The notes: generated by a model not told the origin, from the sequence alone. Counted from the stretch's first letter, positions 1-8,149 are shown. The stretch: 64,000 bases of DNA from DATAGZ01 sp036263455 (GCA_036263455.1 DATAGZ010000010.1:1-64000); one strand, 5' to 3'. Numbers and translations are program-made.

Positions 1-1
1 G

Positions 2-1114
2 GCGCGCTATATGATCGAGATCGCGCCGGAAGCGCTCGCCGATATCGAGGCCAAGGACAAGCCCGGCTTCACGCGCTTCATTCGCCGCGAGCCGCTCGGC
101 GTCGTGTTCATCGTCGCCCCATGGAATTATCCGTATCTCACGTCGGTGAATGGCGTGGTGCCGGCGCTCATGGCGGGGAATGCCGTCATCCTCAAACATT
201 CGGCGCAGACGCCACTCTGCGCCGAGGGTTTCCTCAAGGCGTTCCAGGAGGCCGGCTTTCCCGAGGGGCTGTTCCAAATCCTCGTCCTCACGCACGAGGA
301 TACGGCCAAGGTGATCGCCGCCCCCGAAGTCGCGTATGTGAATTTTACCGGCTCGGTCGCGGGCGGCCATGCGGTGCAGCAGGCGGCGCTCGGCAAGTTC
401 ATGGGGCTCGGGCTCGAACTGGGCGGCAAGGATCCCGCTTATGTACGGGCGGACGCGACCCTCGATCACGCCATCGAAAACTTGGTCGATGGCGCCTTCT
501 TCAATTCGGGCCAGTGCTGCTGCGCCATCGAACGCATCTATGTCCACGAGAACCTCTATGACAAGTTCGTAGATGGCTTCACCGCGATGACCCGCCAGTA
601 CCGGCTCGGCAATCCGCTCGATGCCGGTACCACGCTCGGGCCGATGGTGCGCGTCTCGGCCGCCGACTTCGTGCGCGGCCAGATCGAGGAAGCGGTGCGC
701 AAGGGTGCCAAGGCGCTGGTCGATCCCAAGGCGTTTCCGGCCGACAAGAAGGGGACGGCCTATGTCGCGCCGCAGATCCTCGTCAATGTCGATCATTCCA
801 TGTCGGTGATGAGCGAAGAGAGCTTCGGCCCGGTCATCGGCATCATGAAGGTCAAGGATGACGAGGAGGCGATCCGCCTTATGAACGATAGCAAATACGG
901 CCTGACCTGCGCGCTCTGGACCAATGACGAGAAGGCCGCGATCGGTATCGGCGAGAAGCTCGAAACCGGCACGGTCTATATGAACCGCTGCGACTATCTC
1001 GACCCCGCGCTCGCCTGGGTGGGCGTGAAGGATTCCGGCCGCGGCGCGACCCTGAGCCGCGTGGGCTACGAAATGCTCACCCGCCCGAAGAGCTTTCACC
1101 TGAGGAGGATATAG
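2..1114 (+). CDS. NAD(P)-dependent aldehyde dehydrogenase, 5' end outside window
   Basis: Aldehyde dehydrogenase superfamily enzyme that oxidises an aldehyde to a carboxylate with NAD(P)+. The reading frame is open at the left edge (A-R-Y before the first Met at position 11), so the N-terminal part of the cofactor domain is missing. Visible motifs in order are APWNYP and a GNAVILKHS cofactor-binding stretch, FTGSVAGG, LELGGKDP with the general-base Glu, and NSGQCCCA; the catalytic Cys is probably the middle one (codon 518-520). EESFGP lies near the C-terminus. Its substrate cannot be told from sequence. It precedes a polyol-like oxidoreductase/kinase/alcohol dehydrogenase cluster, so it may oxidise an aldehyde made there (inference). 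Confidence 0.93.
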   Translation, partial: ARYMIEIAPEALADIEAKDKPGFTRFIRREPLGVVFIVAPWNYPYLTSVNGVVPALMAGNAVILKHSAQTPLCAEGFLKAFQEAGFPEGLFQILVLTHEDTAKVIAAPEVAYVNFTGSVAGGHAVQQAALGKFMGLGLELGGKDPAYVRADATLDHAIENLVDGAFFNSGQCCCAIERIYVHENLYDKFVDGFTAMTRQYRLGNPLDAGTTLGPMVRVSAADFVRGQIEEAVRKGAKALVDPKAFPADKKGTAYVAPQILVNVDHSMSVMSEESFGPVIGIMKVKDDEEAIRLMNDSKYGLTCALWTNDEKAAIGIGEKLETGTVYMNRCDYLDPALAWVGVKDSGRGATLSRVGYEMLTRPKSFHLRRI

Positions 1115-1209
1115 GAAGGGCTTAGCCCGCGTTCGTCGGGCGCTTATTCGCAGACTCCTTTTATAAGAAAGTGCGCTACGCGCGAGCCGACCTTATCCTT
1201 CTGCGAAAG

Positions 1210-1232
1210 ATGCCCGGCTCGAGGCCGGGCAT
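1210..1232. repeat. Intergenic palindrome, 9-bp arms
   Basis: ATGCCCGGC at 1210-1218 and its exact complement at 1224-1232 flank the loop TCGAG. GC-rich palindromes of this type, ending in ATGAC, are scattered between genes in many alphaproteobacterial genomes. It lies between the aldehyde dehydrogenase stop and the convergent basic protein, so it could also act as a transcript-end hairpin. It has no T-tract. Confidence 0.5.
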
Positions 1233-1305
1233 GACGTATTAGAGGACGCAGGACGGCAAAAAGGGCCGGGGCATCCGTCCGAGGGGAGGGCCGAGGGGGC
1301 CGGCG

Positions 1306-1770
1306 CTACTTCCGGGCGCGCTTGCGCTTGACGCTGCCCAATTTCCGACGGGCCTTTTTCTCCTGCTTTCGCACATAGTGGCGCAGCGGCCAGGTATAGA
1401 GGCGGTATTCCGGGTGGGCGTCGATGAAGGGCAGGGTGAGGGCGCCCACGGCCTCCATATATTTGCCGCGATCCAGCCGGATTAGCGCCCGGACGATGGC
1501 GATTAGATATTCCTCGGGGATTTTCTGCGCCGCCTTCCGGAGGCCTTGCCCCAGATCCGCAAGCGTATCCGCTCCCCAGCGATTTTTCCGGCCGAAAACA
1601 TCACGCAGCCACGGCAGGGCCTCTTTGGTCACCTGGGTCTTGATCGAGCGGCGCATCTCGCGCGCGCTGCGGCGTGCCTTGCGCAGCGAGCGGCGCGCCA
1701 GGCGATCGGCTTCCTCGAGCGATCGGTCCGCGACGCGGCGCACGCTTTTGAGTTTTTTATTCACGGCCAT
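1306..1770 (-). CDS. Conserved-looking basic protein of unknown function
   Basis: A 154-residue protein I do not recognise. The first 45 residues are very rich in Arg and Lys with regular spacing (RRVADRSLEEADRLARRS-like heptads), suggesting a basic amphipathic helix. The C-terminal 20 residues are again strongly basic. The middle (about residues 50-130) looks like a folded helical region with hydrophobic positions and a YRLYTWPLRHYV segment. There is no signal peptide or membrane segment. A GAGGAG ribosome site lies 7 bases before the ATG. It is divergent from the flavoprotein gene with only 27 bp between the start codons. Nucleic acid binding is possible from composition alone, but nothing here demonstrates it. 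Confidence 0.7.
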   Translation of the reverse strand: MAVNKKLKSVRRVADRSLEEADRLARRSLRKARRSAREMRRSIKTQVTKEALPWLRDVFGRKNRWGADTLADLGQGLRKAAQKIPEEYLIAIVRALIRLDRGKYMEAVGALTLPFIDAHPEYRLYTWPLRHYVRKQEKKARRKLGSVKRKRARK

Positions 1771-1797
1771 TTCTACTCTCCTCTATGATCCTCGCTC

Positions 1798-4104
1798 ATG
1801 GCGGAACGGCATCGGGTCATCATCATCGGCGGCGGCGTTGTTGGGCTTGCGATCTTCCGTGCGCTTGCCCTCCATGAGTGGAAACCGTTGCTGTTGGAAA
1901 AAGGTTCCGACCTGCTGTCCGGGGCCAGCAAGGCCAACAGCGCGCTGCTACATACCGGCTTCGATGCGCCGGCAGGCTCGCGGGAGCTTTCCTGCATCCG
2001 GGCCGGACGTCAGGAATTCCTGGAGATCCGCGCCGCGCTTGGCCTGCCGCTGCTTTCCACCGGTGCGCTGGTCATCGCGTGGAACGCGGCCGAGGAGGGA
2101 CGGCTCGAGGCGTTGGCGGTCCATGGCCGTGAAAATGGCGTCAACGATCTCGAATTGCTGGACCGTGCCGCGCTGCGGGCACGCGAGCCGCATCTCGCTG
2201 AGGAAGCACAGGCGGCGCTGCTGGTTCCCGGCGAGGCGGTGATCGATCCCTGGTCGACCCCCCTGGCCTATGCGCGCCAGGGTATGGCGCTGGGCGGGCA
2301 CATCCTCCGCGACACCGAGGTTCAAGGTGGAGAAAGGGGGCCTTGCTGGCGGCTTCACACCAATCGCGGCCCATATGAGGCGGATTGGGTCATCAATGCG
2401 GCGGGCCTCTATGGCGATATCGTGGAAGCCATCGCCCGCGAGGCGCCGTTCCGTATTCATCCGCGCAAGGGACAATTCGTGGTTTTCGACAAGCCCGCCG
2501 CGCGGCTTCTAACGCATATCGCCTTGCCCGTGCCGGGCGAAAAGACCAAGGGCGTGGTCGTCGCTCCCACAATCTTCGGCAACCTGCTGGTCGGCCCGAC
2601 CGCCGAAGAACAGGAATCGCGCAGCGATACCGCTACCGACGGGGCGGTCCTCGCCAGATTGATCGCGCGCGGGCGCCAGATCTTGCCCGCCCTCGCACAA
2701 GAGGAGGTGACCGCGTCCTATGCGGGGCTGAGGCCGGCGACCCAGTTCAAGGATTACCAGATTGCCGTCGCCCACGACTTGCGTTGGGTGACAGTGGCCG
2801 GCATCCGCTCGACCGGTCTCACCGGCGCGCTTGGGATCGCTCGTTCCGTCACCGAGGAAATGGGGCTGGGGCCGCCGCGTGCCCAATCCGGCCCGACACC
2901 CGCCATGCCTTCGCTGAGTGCATATGAGACGCGGCCCTATCTGGGCAAGGAAGGCTGCGACATTGCCTGCCATTGCGAGCAGGTGACGGTTGCCGAGATC
3001 GATGCGGCCTTGTCCTCGCCGCCGGCGGCTACTGACCTCGACGGCATCAAGCGGCGCACGCGGGCGATGATGGGAAGGTGCCAGGGCTTCTATTGCGCGG
3101 CCCGCATTCGTGACCGTTTGGAGGAGGGCAGGTGGCGACCCGTCGTGAATGTCAAAGACCAGGCTATAGATATTGCGGCGACCGATATCCTGATCGTCGG
3201 CGCGGGGCCGGCGGGCCTGTCCGCCGCGGCCGAGCTCAGTCGGCTGGGTTTGGGCGCGTCGGTGACGATTCTCGAACGCGAGCAGGAAGCCGGGGGCATT
3301 CCCCGCCATTGCGGACATAAGACGTTCGGCCTCCGCGAATTTGGGCGTCTATATTCGGGGCCGACCTATGCACAAAGGCTCGCCGAGACCATTGGATCGG
3401 CGCAATTGCGCCTGGGCACGAGTGTGGTGGAAATCGCCCCTGGCGGCCGGGTGCGCGTCACCGATGGAGAGGGCGCGCGTTGGATAGACGCACGCCGCGT
3501 GCTGCTCGCCACCGGCATGCGCGAGACGCCGCGGCCGCCGCGCCTGATTTCTGGCATTCGCTCGGCTTCGATCATGAATACCGCGACCCTCCAGCAGTAT
3601 GTCTATCTCTATGGACGCGCGCCGTTCCGCCATCCTGTTATCCTGGGCGGAGAGCTGGTCGCCTTCTCCGCGATCCTGACCTTGCGTCATGTCGGGGTGC
3701 GGCCGCGCGCCTTGATCGCCCCCGAAGCCGTTTCGCCGCTTCTCTTTCCCGCGTCTCTGCTGTGCGGGCCGATCTTTGACGTGCCGGTCCTCCGCCATGC
3801 GTGCCTCCTCGGCATTCTTGGCGAAGGTACTGTCGAAGCCGTCGCGGTCGGTCGTGGGGCGGGGCGGGAAATTCTCGCCTGCGACGGTGTCATTCTCGCG
3901 GGCCTGTTCCGGCCGGAAAATGCCCTCATCAAAGGTGGCTCGTTGGCCATGAGCTGCGAGGGCGGGCCGCGCGTATCGGCGTGGCGCTGCTCCGACCCGG
4001 CCTATTTCGCCGCCGGCAACGGTCTGGGGATTCTGCGCACCACCGGAACCTGCTGGCGCCAAGGCCGTGCGGCGGCGCGCGCCATCGCGGCGAGCCTCGC
4101 ATGA
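1798..4104 (+). CDS. Fused FAD oxidoreductase: GlpA-like domain + BFD [2Fe-2S] + FAD/NAD domain
   Basis: A 768-residue three-part flavoprotein. Residues 1-370 are a DAO-type FAD domain (GGGVVGLAI near residue 11) resembling anaerobic glycerol-3-phosphate dehydrogenase GlpA or L-2-hydroxyglutarate oxidase. Residues about 375-440 are a BFD-type [2Fe-2S] domain with CHCEQ followed by CQGFYC, giving four cysteines. Residues about 458-768 are a second Rossmann flavin domain opening with VGAGPAGLSAAAE and containing LLATGMRETPR, like the NAD/FAD partner proteins of GlpA or HcnB. Substrate electrons presumably pass through the cluster to the second flavin (inference). The stop overlaps the start of the kinase gene (ATGA), so the two are translationally coupled. 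In Thermotoga and clostridia comparable parts are, to my knowledge, separate genes beside glycerol kinase. Confidence 0.85.
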   Translation: MAERHRVIIIGGGVVGLAIFRALALHEWKPLLLEKGSDLLSGASKANSALLHTGFDAPAGSRELSCIRAGRQEFLEIRAALGLPLLSTGALVIAWNAAEEGRLEALAVHGRENGVNDLELLDRAALRAREPHLAEEAQAALLVPGEAVIDPWSTPLAYARQGMALGGHILRDTEVQGGERGPCWRLHTNRGPYEADWVINAAGLYGDIVEAIAREAPFRIHPRKGQFVVFDKPAARLLTHIALPVPGEKTKGVVVAPTIFGNLLVGPTAEEQESRSDTATDGAVLARLIARGRQILPALAQEEVTASYAGLRPATQFKDYQIAVAHDLRWVTVAGIRSTGLTGALGIARSVTEEMGLGPPRAQSGPTPAMPSLSAYETRPYLGKEGCDIACHCEQVTVAEIDAALSSPPAATDLDGIKRRTRAMMGRCQGFYCAARIRDRLEEGRWRPVVNVKDQAIDIAATDILIVGAGPAGLSAAAELSRLGLGASVTILEREQEAGGIPRHCGHKTFGLREFGRLYSGPTYAQRLAETIGSAQLRLGTSVVEIAPGGRVRVTDGEGARWIDARRVLLATGMRETPRPPRLISGIRSASIMNTATLQQYVYLYGRAPFRHPVILGGELVAFSAILTLRHVGVRPRALIAPEAVSPLLFPASLLCGPIFDVPVLRHACLLGILGEGTVEAVAVGRGAGREILACDGVILAGLFRPENALIKGGSLAMSCEGGPRVSAWRCSDPAYFAAGNGLGILRTTGTCWRQGRAAARAIAASLA

Positions 4105-5522
4105 AATCCTACGGGATCGACCAGGGGACGACCAGCACCAAGCTTCATGAGTTGGAGGAGGACGGGAAGTTTCGCGCGCGCGCGCATTTCACGCACGCCC
4201 AATTCTATCCGCAGCCGCAATGGGTCGAACACGATCCGCTGGAATTGCTTGGCCATGTCCGCGACGCCATCGCCGCGACAGAGGAGAATAGCGTCATCGG
4301 CCTCGCTAATCAGGGCGAGACCGTCATGGCATGGGACAGGGATACCAAGCGGCCGATCTGTCGCGCGATCGTGTGGCAGGATGCGCGAACCGAAGAGGGG
4401 ATCGCGCGGCTGAAGGCGGAGGGAGCTGAGGCGATCACGCTCGCCCGCGCGGGGCTGCCGCTCGATTCCTATTTCTCGGCGAGCAAGTTCCGCTGGATTC
4501 TCGATCATGTCGAGGAGGCATGCACGCTGCGCCGGGAAGGACGGCTGCGCCTGGGAACCAGCGACGCATTTTTTCTGGATTCGCTCGCCGGTATCTTTCG
4601 CACCGATCCCAGCACGGCGTCGCGCACGTCGCTGCTCAATCTGCGGACGCAGGAATGGGATGAAGAATTACTCACCCTCTTCGGCGTTCCGCGCGAATGC
4701 CTGCCCGACATTGGGTCCAGCGCGGGGACGCTTGCGGAATTCGCCCAGGGCAGGCGGCTCACGGCATCGCTCGTCGATCAGCAGGCGGCGCTCTTCGGCC
4801 ATGGCTGCCAGCGGCCGGGGCAAGCCAAGATCACCTTCGGCACTGGCGCCTTCGCCCTGGCCGTGATGGGCACCGTGCCGCCCGAGAACGGCCCGCGCGG
4901 CCTGCTGCCGACCATCGCCTGGCGGATCGAGGGCGAAGAGACGGTCTATGCCGTCGATGGTGGCGTCTACAATGCCGGCTCGGCCGTCGATTGGGCTCAG
5001 CAGCTGGGTCTTTTCGGGGATCATGCCGAGATTGCCCGTTTCGATGGCGAGAGCGCACTTGCGCGCGGTCTGGTGTTCGTCCCGGCGCTGTCGGGTCTGG
5101 CTTGTCCCTATTGGGACCGGTCGGCCGCCGGCATGTGGCTCGGCATGGGGCTCGATACCAGCCGCCGCGATCTCATGCAGGCGCTGCTCGAAGGGATTGC
5201 CCTGCGCAGCGCCCAGCTTATCGCCGCCATCGAAACAATCGTGCCCATCGAAGGCGCCGTTTCCCTGGATGGGGGGCTCGCGGACAACCCATATTTTTTG
5301 GATTTCCTGGCGCGCGCGCTCGACCGGCCGCTGGTGATTCCTGCGACCGTCGATCTTACCGCTTTCGGCGCAGCGGCACTCGCGCGCCGCGGTGCCGGAC
5401 AGCCTTCTCCACCGTCGCCCCCACCGTTGCGGCGCCTGGATCGGCTCCCGCACGCGCTCAGCCCCGGTTATCACCACATTTTCCTCGACGCAGTCGCCCG
5501 GGCTCGCGGCTGGCGCACATAG
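4101..5522 (+). CDS. FGGY-family carbohydrate kinase, glycerol-kinase-like
   Basis: A 473-residue sugar/polyol kinase. The start at 4101 is chosen because it overlaps the preceding stop as ATGA and begins with the FGGY phosphate-binding loop GIDQGTTSTK. Alignment by eye to E. coli GlpK is good throughout: WVEHDP, IVWQDART, LDSYFSASK, VDQQAALFGHG, FGTGAF and ALEGIALRS-like helices. The glycerol ligands Trp103, Tyr135 and Asp245 of GlpK have counterparts here. GlpK Arg83, in NQRET, is replaced by Gly72 (NQGET). The substrate may therefore not be glycerol. Gene order with a GlpA-like flavoprotein supports a polyol or polyol-phosphate pathway. Confidence 0.85.
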   Translation: MKSYGIDQGTTSTKLHELEEDGKFRARAHFTHAQFYPQPQWVEHDPLELLGHVRDAIAATEENSVIGLANQGETVMAWDRDTKRPICRAIVWQDARTEEGIARLKAEGAEAITLARAGLPLDSYFSASKFRWILDHVEEACTLRREGRLRLGTSDAFFLDSLAGIFRTDPSTASRTSLLNLRTQEWDEELLTLFGVPRECLPDIGSSAGTLAEFAQGRRLTASLVDQQAALFGHGCQRPGQAKITFGTGAFALAVMGTVPPENGPRGLLPTIAWRIEGEETVYAVDGGVYNAGSAVDWAQQLGLFGDHAEIARFDGESALARGLVFVPALSGLACPYWDRSAAGMWLGMGLDTSRRDLMQALLEGIALRSAQLIAAIETIVPIEGAVSLDGGLADNPYFLDFLARALDRPLVIPATVDLTAFGAAALARRGAGQPSPPSPPPLRRLDRLPHALSPGYHHIFLDAVARARGWRT

Positions 5523-5579
5523 GCATTTTGGGCTTTCTCCGTTCCGTCCCGCCCTATAGAATGCGCCGCAGGAGAAACC

Positions 5580-6758
5580 ATGCAGGACCGTCATCTGCCC
5601 AAAGGCAACTGGAACTACCCCACCGCCATGAAGTTCGGCTGCGGCCGTATTGCGGAACTACCCGACCATTGCAAGTCGCTAGGCATGAAGCGCCCCCTGA
5701 TCGTCACCGATCCGGGACTGGCGAATCTGCCGATGATCAAGGACAGCGTCGCGCGGAACGAGGCGGCCGGCCTGCCGACCGGGCTGTTCAGCGATGTCCA
5801 GGGCAATCCGGTCGGCCGGAACGTCGAGGAAGGCGTGCGCGCCTACCGCGAAGGTGGCCATGACGGCGTGATCGCTTTCGGCGGCGGCTCGGCCCTGGAT
5901 GCGGCCAAAGCCATCGCGCTCATGGTCGGCCAGACCCGGCCGCTGTGGGATTTCGAGGATGTCGACGATTGGTATCTGCGCGTCAATGTCGCGGGCATGG
6001 CTCCGGTCATCGCCGTGCCCACCACGTCGGGCACGGGCTCCGAAGTGGGGCGCGCCTCCGTCATCACCGACGAAGCCACGCATGTGAAAAAGATCATCTT
6101 CCACCCGCGCATGCTGCCCGCGATCGTCATCGCCGATCCGGAATTGACGGTCGGATTGCCAGCGCACATTACGGCCGCCACCGGCATGGATGCGCTCTCC
6201 CATTGTCTCGAAGCCTATTGTGCCAACGGCTACCATCCTCTGGCTGACGGCATCGCCATCGAGGGCATGCGGCTCATCAAGGATTACCTGCCGATGGCGG
6301 TCAGGGACGGCAAAAATCTGCTCGCGCGCTCCCAAATGATGGCGGCGGCCAGCATGGGCGCCACGGCCTTTCAGAAGGGCCTGGGGGGCATGCACGCCAT
6401 CGCCCACCCGCTGGGCGCGCTCTATAATACCCACCATGGCCTGACGAATGCCGTAATCATGCCCTATGTGCTGGATTTCAACCGCGAGGCGATCGAGGAG
6501 CGCATGACGCGCCTCGCCCGCTATCTCGATCTGCCCCGGCCGGGCTTCGCCGCGGTGATGGAATGGGTTTTGGCGCTCCGCCAGGAAATCGCCATTCCCC
6601 ATACGCTGCGCGAGATCGGCGTCGACGACAAGCAGGTCGATCGGGTTGCGGAGATGGCGGCGATCGATCCGTCGGCGGGCGGCAATCCCATCAAGGTTGG
6701 CGCGCCTGAATTGCGACGGGTTTTCGTGGCCGGTCTCGAAGGGAAATTGGCGGCCTAG
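5580..6758 (+). CDS. Iron-containing alcohol dehydrogenase
   Basis: A 392-residue group III (Fe-ADH) NAD(P)-dependent alcohol dehydrogenase. Motifs visible are the cofactor loop GGGSALDAAKAIAL, PTTSGTGSE, then GMDALSHCLEAYCA and the metal-ligand region GGMHAIAHPLGALYNTHHG, supplying the Asp and three His residues expected for iron. GGAGA lies 5 bases before the ATG. It follows the kinase by 57 bp in the same direction and probably belongs to the same transcription unit. With the upstream aldehyde dehydrogenase it could carry an alcohol through aldehyde to acid (inference). Its stop codon interlocks with that of the convergent LysR gene (CTAG). Confidence 0.92.
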   Translation: MQDRHLPKGNWNYPTAMKFGCGRIAELPDHCKSLGMKRPLIVTDPGLANLPMIKDSVARNEAAGLPTGLFSDVQGNPVGRNVEEGVRAYREGGHDGVIAFGGGSALDAAKAIALMVGQTRPLWDFEDVDDWYLRVNVAGMAPVIAVPTTSGTGSEVGRASVITDEATHVKKIIFHPRMLPAIVIADPELTVGLPAHITAATGMDALSHCLEAYCANGYHPLADGIAIEGMRLIKDYLPMAVRDGKNLLARSQMMAAASMGATAFQKGLGGMHAIAHPLGALYNTHHGLTNAVIMPYVLDFNREAIEERMTRLARYLDLPRPGFAAVMEWVLALRQEIAIPHTLREIGVDDKQVDRVAEMAAIDPSAGGNPIKVGAPELRRVFVAGLEGKLAA

Positions 6759-7702
6759 GCGGTTCCCCCATCGCCATGTCCCCCTGCGGGGTCTTGCTCG
6801 CTCCCATTTTCTTTTAGAAATCTTGCCAGCTCCTGCTTGAGCCAGGCCAGGGTCGTGAGCACATCGGGCTCGACCCGTTTTTGGCGCACCAGGTAATAGG
6901 CCGCCGTGCTCGGCAAGACCACGTCCGTCACGCGCACCAACCGACCAGCCCTGAGATCATCGCCAGCCAGAAGGTTGTTGGAAAGACCGATGCCCAGCCC
7001 ATCCATGGCGGCTTGCAACATCAAGGCGTTTGTTCCGAAATTGAGCTGGATGTTGAGCGGCATGTCGCCGATGCCGGCGTGATCGAACCACGCGCGCCAG
7101 CTATCGGTCACTTCCCAAGTAATGTCGGGGTCGGCCAGTAACGGCAGATCAACGAGATCCCGTGGCGCGTTCAACGGACCATGTTCGTTGAGGAAGGCCG
7201 GAGAGCACACCGGAAAGAATACCGCCTGGTAGGCCCGCTCCGCATGGAGGTCATCCCATTTGCCATAGCCGTAGCGCACGGCGATATCGGCGCCACCCGG
7301 CTGGAGCTTCTCCACCTCCGGCGTTGCCGAGACGAAGATGCTGATGGTCGGGTGTGCCATGCGAAAGGCATTGAGCCGCGGCACCAGCCACTTGGCAGCG
7401 AAGGAAGGCAGAGTCGAGATGACCACCGGCCGCACGGGTTTCTCTTGGGTTCTTTCCACCGCCTCGGAGAGTTGGGCGAAGCCGGCCTTCACGTCGCGTG
7501 CGAGAATCGCTCCTTTTTCGGTCAACACCAGCTTACGGCCGGTGCGTCGGAAAAGCGGAGTCCCCAGCCATTCCTCCAATTCCCGAATTTGGTGAGATAT
7601 CGCGCCGTGCGTGACATGGAGTTCCTCGGCTGCCTGCACGAGACTGCCGCGCTGGGCGACAATTGCGAAGTAATACAAGGATTTAAGCGGGGGTAATTTC
7701 AT
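6755..7702 (-). CDS. LysR-family transcriptional regulator, GcvA-like
   Basis: A 315-residue LysR regulator. The N-terminal winged helix reads LPPLKSLYYFAIVAQRGSLV, and the substrate-binding domain continues to about residue 295. The LPPLxxLxxF opening is typical of the GcvA-like subgroup. I prefer the Met at 7702, because GTGAG sits 9 bases upstream and a palindrome at 7713-7727 then falls in the promoter. A Met at 7723 would add seven residues and has no ribosome site. It is convergent with the alcohol dehydrogenase and divergent from the DUF1127 gene. The adjacent polyol cluster is the obvious candidate target, but no direct evidence is visible. Confidence 0.9.
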   Translation of the reverse strand: MKLPPLKSLYYFAIVAQRGSLVQAAEELHVTHGAISHQIRELEEWLGTPLFRRTGRKLVLTEKGAILARDVKAGFAQLSEAVERTQEKPVRPVVISTLPSFAAKWLVPRLNAFRMAHPTISIFVSATPEVEKLQPGGADIAVRYGYGKWDDLHAERAYQAVFFPVCSPAFLNEHGPLNAPRDLVDLPLLADPDITWEVTDSWRAWFDHAGIGDMPLNIQLNFGTNALMLQAAMDGLGIGLSNNLLAGDDLRAGRLVRVTDVVLPSTAAYYLVRQKRVEPDVLTTLAWLKQELARFLKENGSEQDPAGGHGDGGTA

Positions 7703-7712
7703 TGAATTTTTC

Positions 7713-7727
7713 TCACATATCATGTGA
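7713..7727. promoter_or_regulatory. Candidate operator palindrome upstream of the LysR gene
   Basis: TCACAT-ATC-ATGTGA is a perfect 6-bp inverted repeat with a 3-bp centre. It lies 11 bp upstream of the preferred LysR start, in the divergent region shared with the DUF1127 gene. LysR proteins often bind interrupted dyads near their own promoters. Assignment as an autoregulatory site is inference. Confidence 0.35.
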
Positions 7728-7751
7728 AGAAAGGTCGATTGTCTACGCCAA

Positions 7752-7757
7752 TATAAT
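7752..7757 (+). promoter_or_regulatory. Possible -10 element for the DUF1127 gene
   Basis: A consensus TATAAT hexamer lies 42 bp before the DUF1127 start in an AT-rich stretch. No convincing -35 hexamer is found 16-18 bp upstream, so this is only a partial promoter match. Confidence 0.3.
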
Positions 7758-7799
7758 AGGAAATACTATGCATATTCAACTTTTTCGAGGAAGGCTGCT

Positions 7800-7958
7800 A
7801 TGAAAAAAACTAACATAGTATCGCGACTGATCGCTTGGCAGGACCGGATGTGGAGTCGGCGGGAATTGGCCAAATTCGATGATTTCCTTCTGCGCGATCT
7901 CGGCTTGAGCCGGGCGGATATCGATGCCGAAATCGATAAGCCCTTCTGGCGGGTCTGA
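7800..7958 (+). CDS. DUF1127 (YjiS-like) small protein
   Basis: A 52-residue protein below usual length cut-offs. It is preceded by GAGGAAGG 5 bases before the ATG. The C-terminal half carries the DUF1127 signature: RRELAKFDDFLLRDLGLSR followed by ADIDAEIDKPFWRV. Family members are 45-90 residue Arg-rich helical proteins common in Alphaproteobacteria; some have been linked to phosphate and carbon metabolism and to RNA turnover. It stands alone, divergent from the LysR gene, and is followed by an intergenic repeat. The function here is unknown. Confidence 0.9.
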   Translation: MKKTNIVSRLIAWQDRMWSRRELAKFDDFLLRDLGLSRADIDAEIDKPFWRV

Positions 7959-7971
7959 GGGCATAACGAGA

Positions 7972-8075
7972 TACCCTCTCCCTTGATAGGAGAGGGGAGA
8001 GCATGAACGAGCGGGTGAGGGTGTGGTGACTTCCGACTTGTGAATCACCCCACCCAACCTCCTCATCGAGGCGAG
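7972..8075. repeat. Intergenic repeat-like element with CCTCTCC/GGAGAGG hairpin
   Basis: CCTCTCC and GGAGAGG flank a short CTTGATA loop near 7976-7996. They are followed by GAGCGGGTGAGGGTG and a second stretch of CACCCC-type sequence. Read on the minus strand this gives CCCTCACCCGCTC next to an inverted CTCTCC pair, a composition I recognise from dispersed intergenic repeats in alphaproteobacterial genomes. It may end the DUF1127 transcript. Copy number cannot be assessed from one window. Confidence 0.4.
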
Positions 8076-8149
8076 AGCTTTAATTTGCATGCCAAGGCCG
8101 CGTCGTTTACACAGGGCAGGTGATTCTTTGAATCGCTAAAGGGGGAAGA

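Noticed and set aside
121..561. Long overlapping open frame inside the aldehyde dehydrogenase
   Set aside because: Arg/Gly-rich translation typical of an out-of-frame reading of high-GC DNA; the overlapping frame has complete family motifs.
2509..3318. 269-codon antisense open frame opposite the fused flavoprotein
   Set aside because: Composition (His/Arg/Gly-rich, no motif) and complete coding evidence on the plus strand mark it as a shadow of GC-biased codon use.
7972..8075. Insertion sequence remnant or attachment site
   Set aside because: No transposase fragment, target duplication or tRNA is present; it looks like an ordinary dispersed intergenic repeat.
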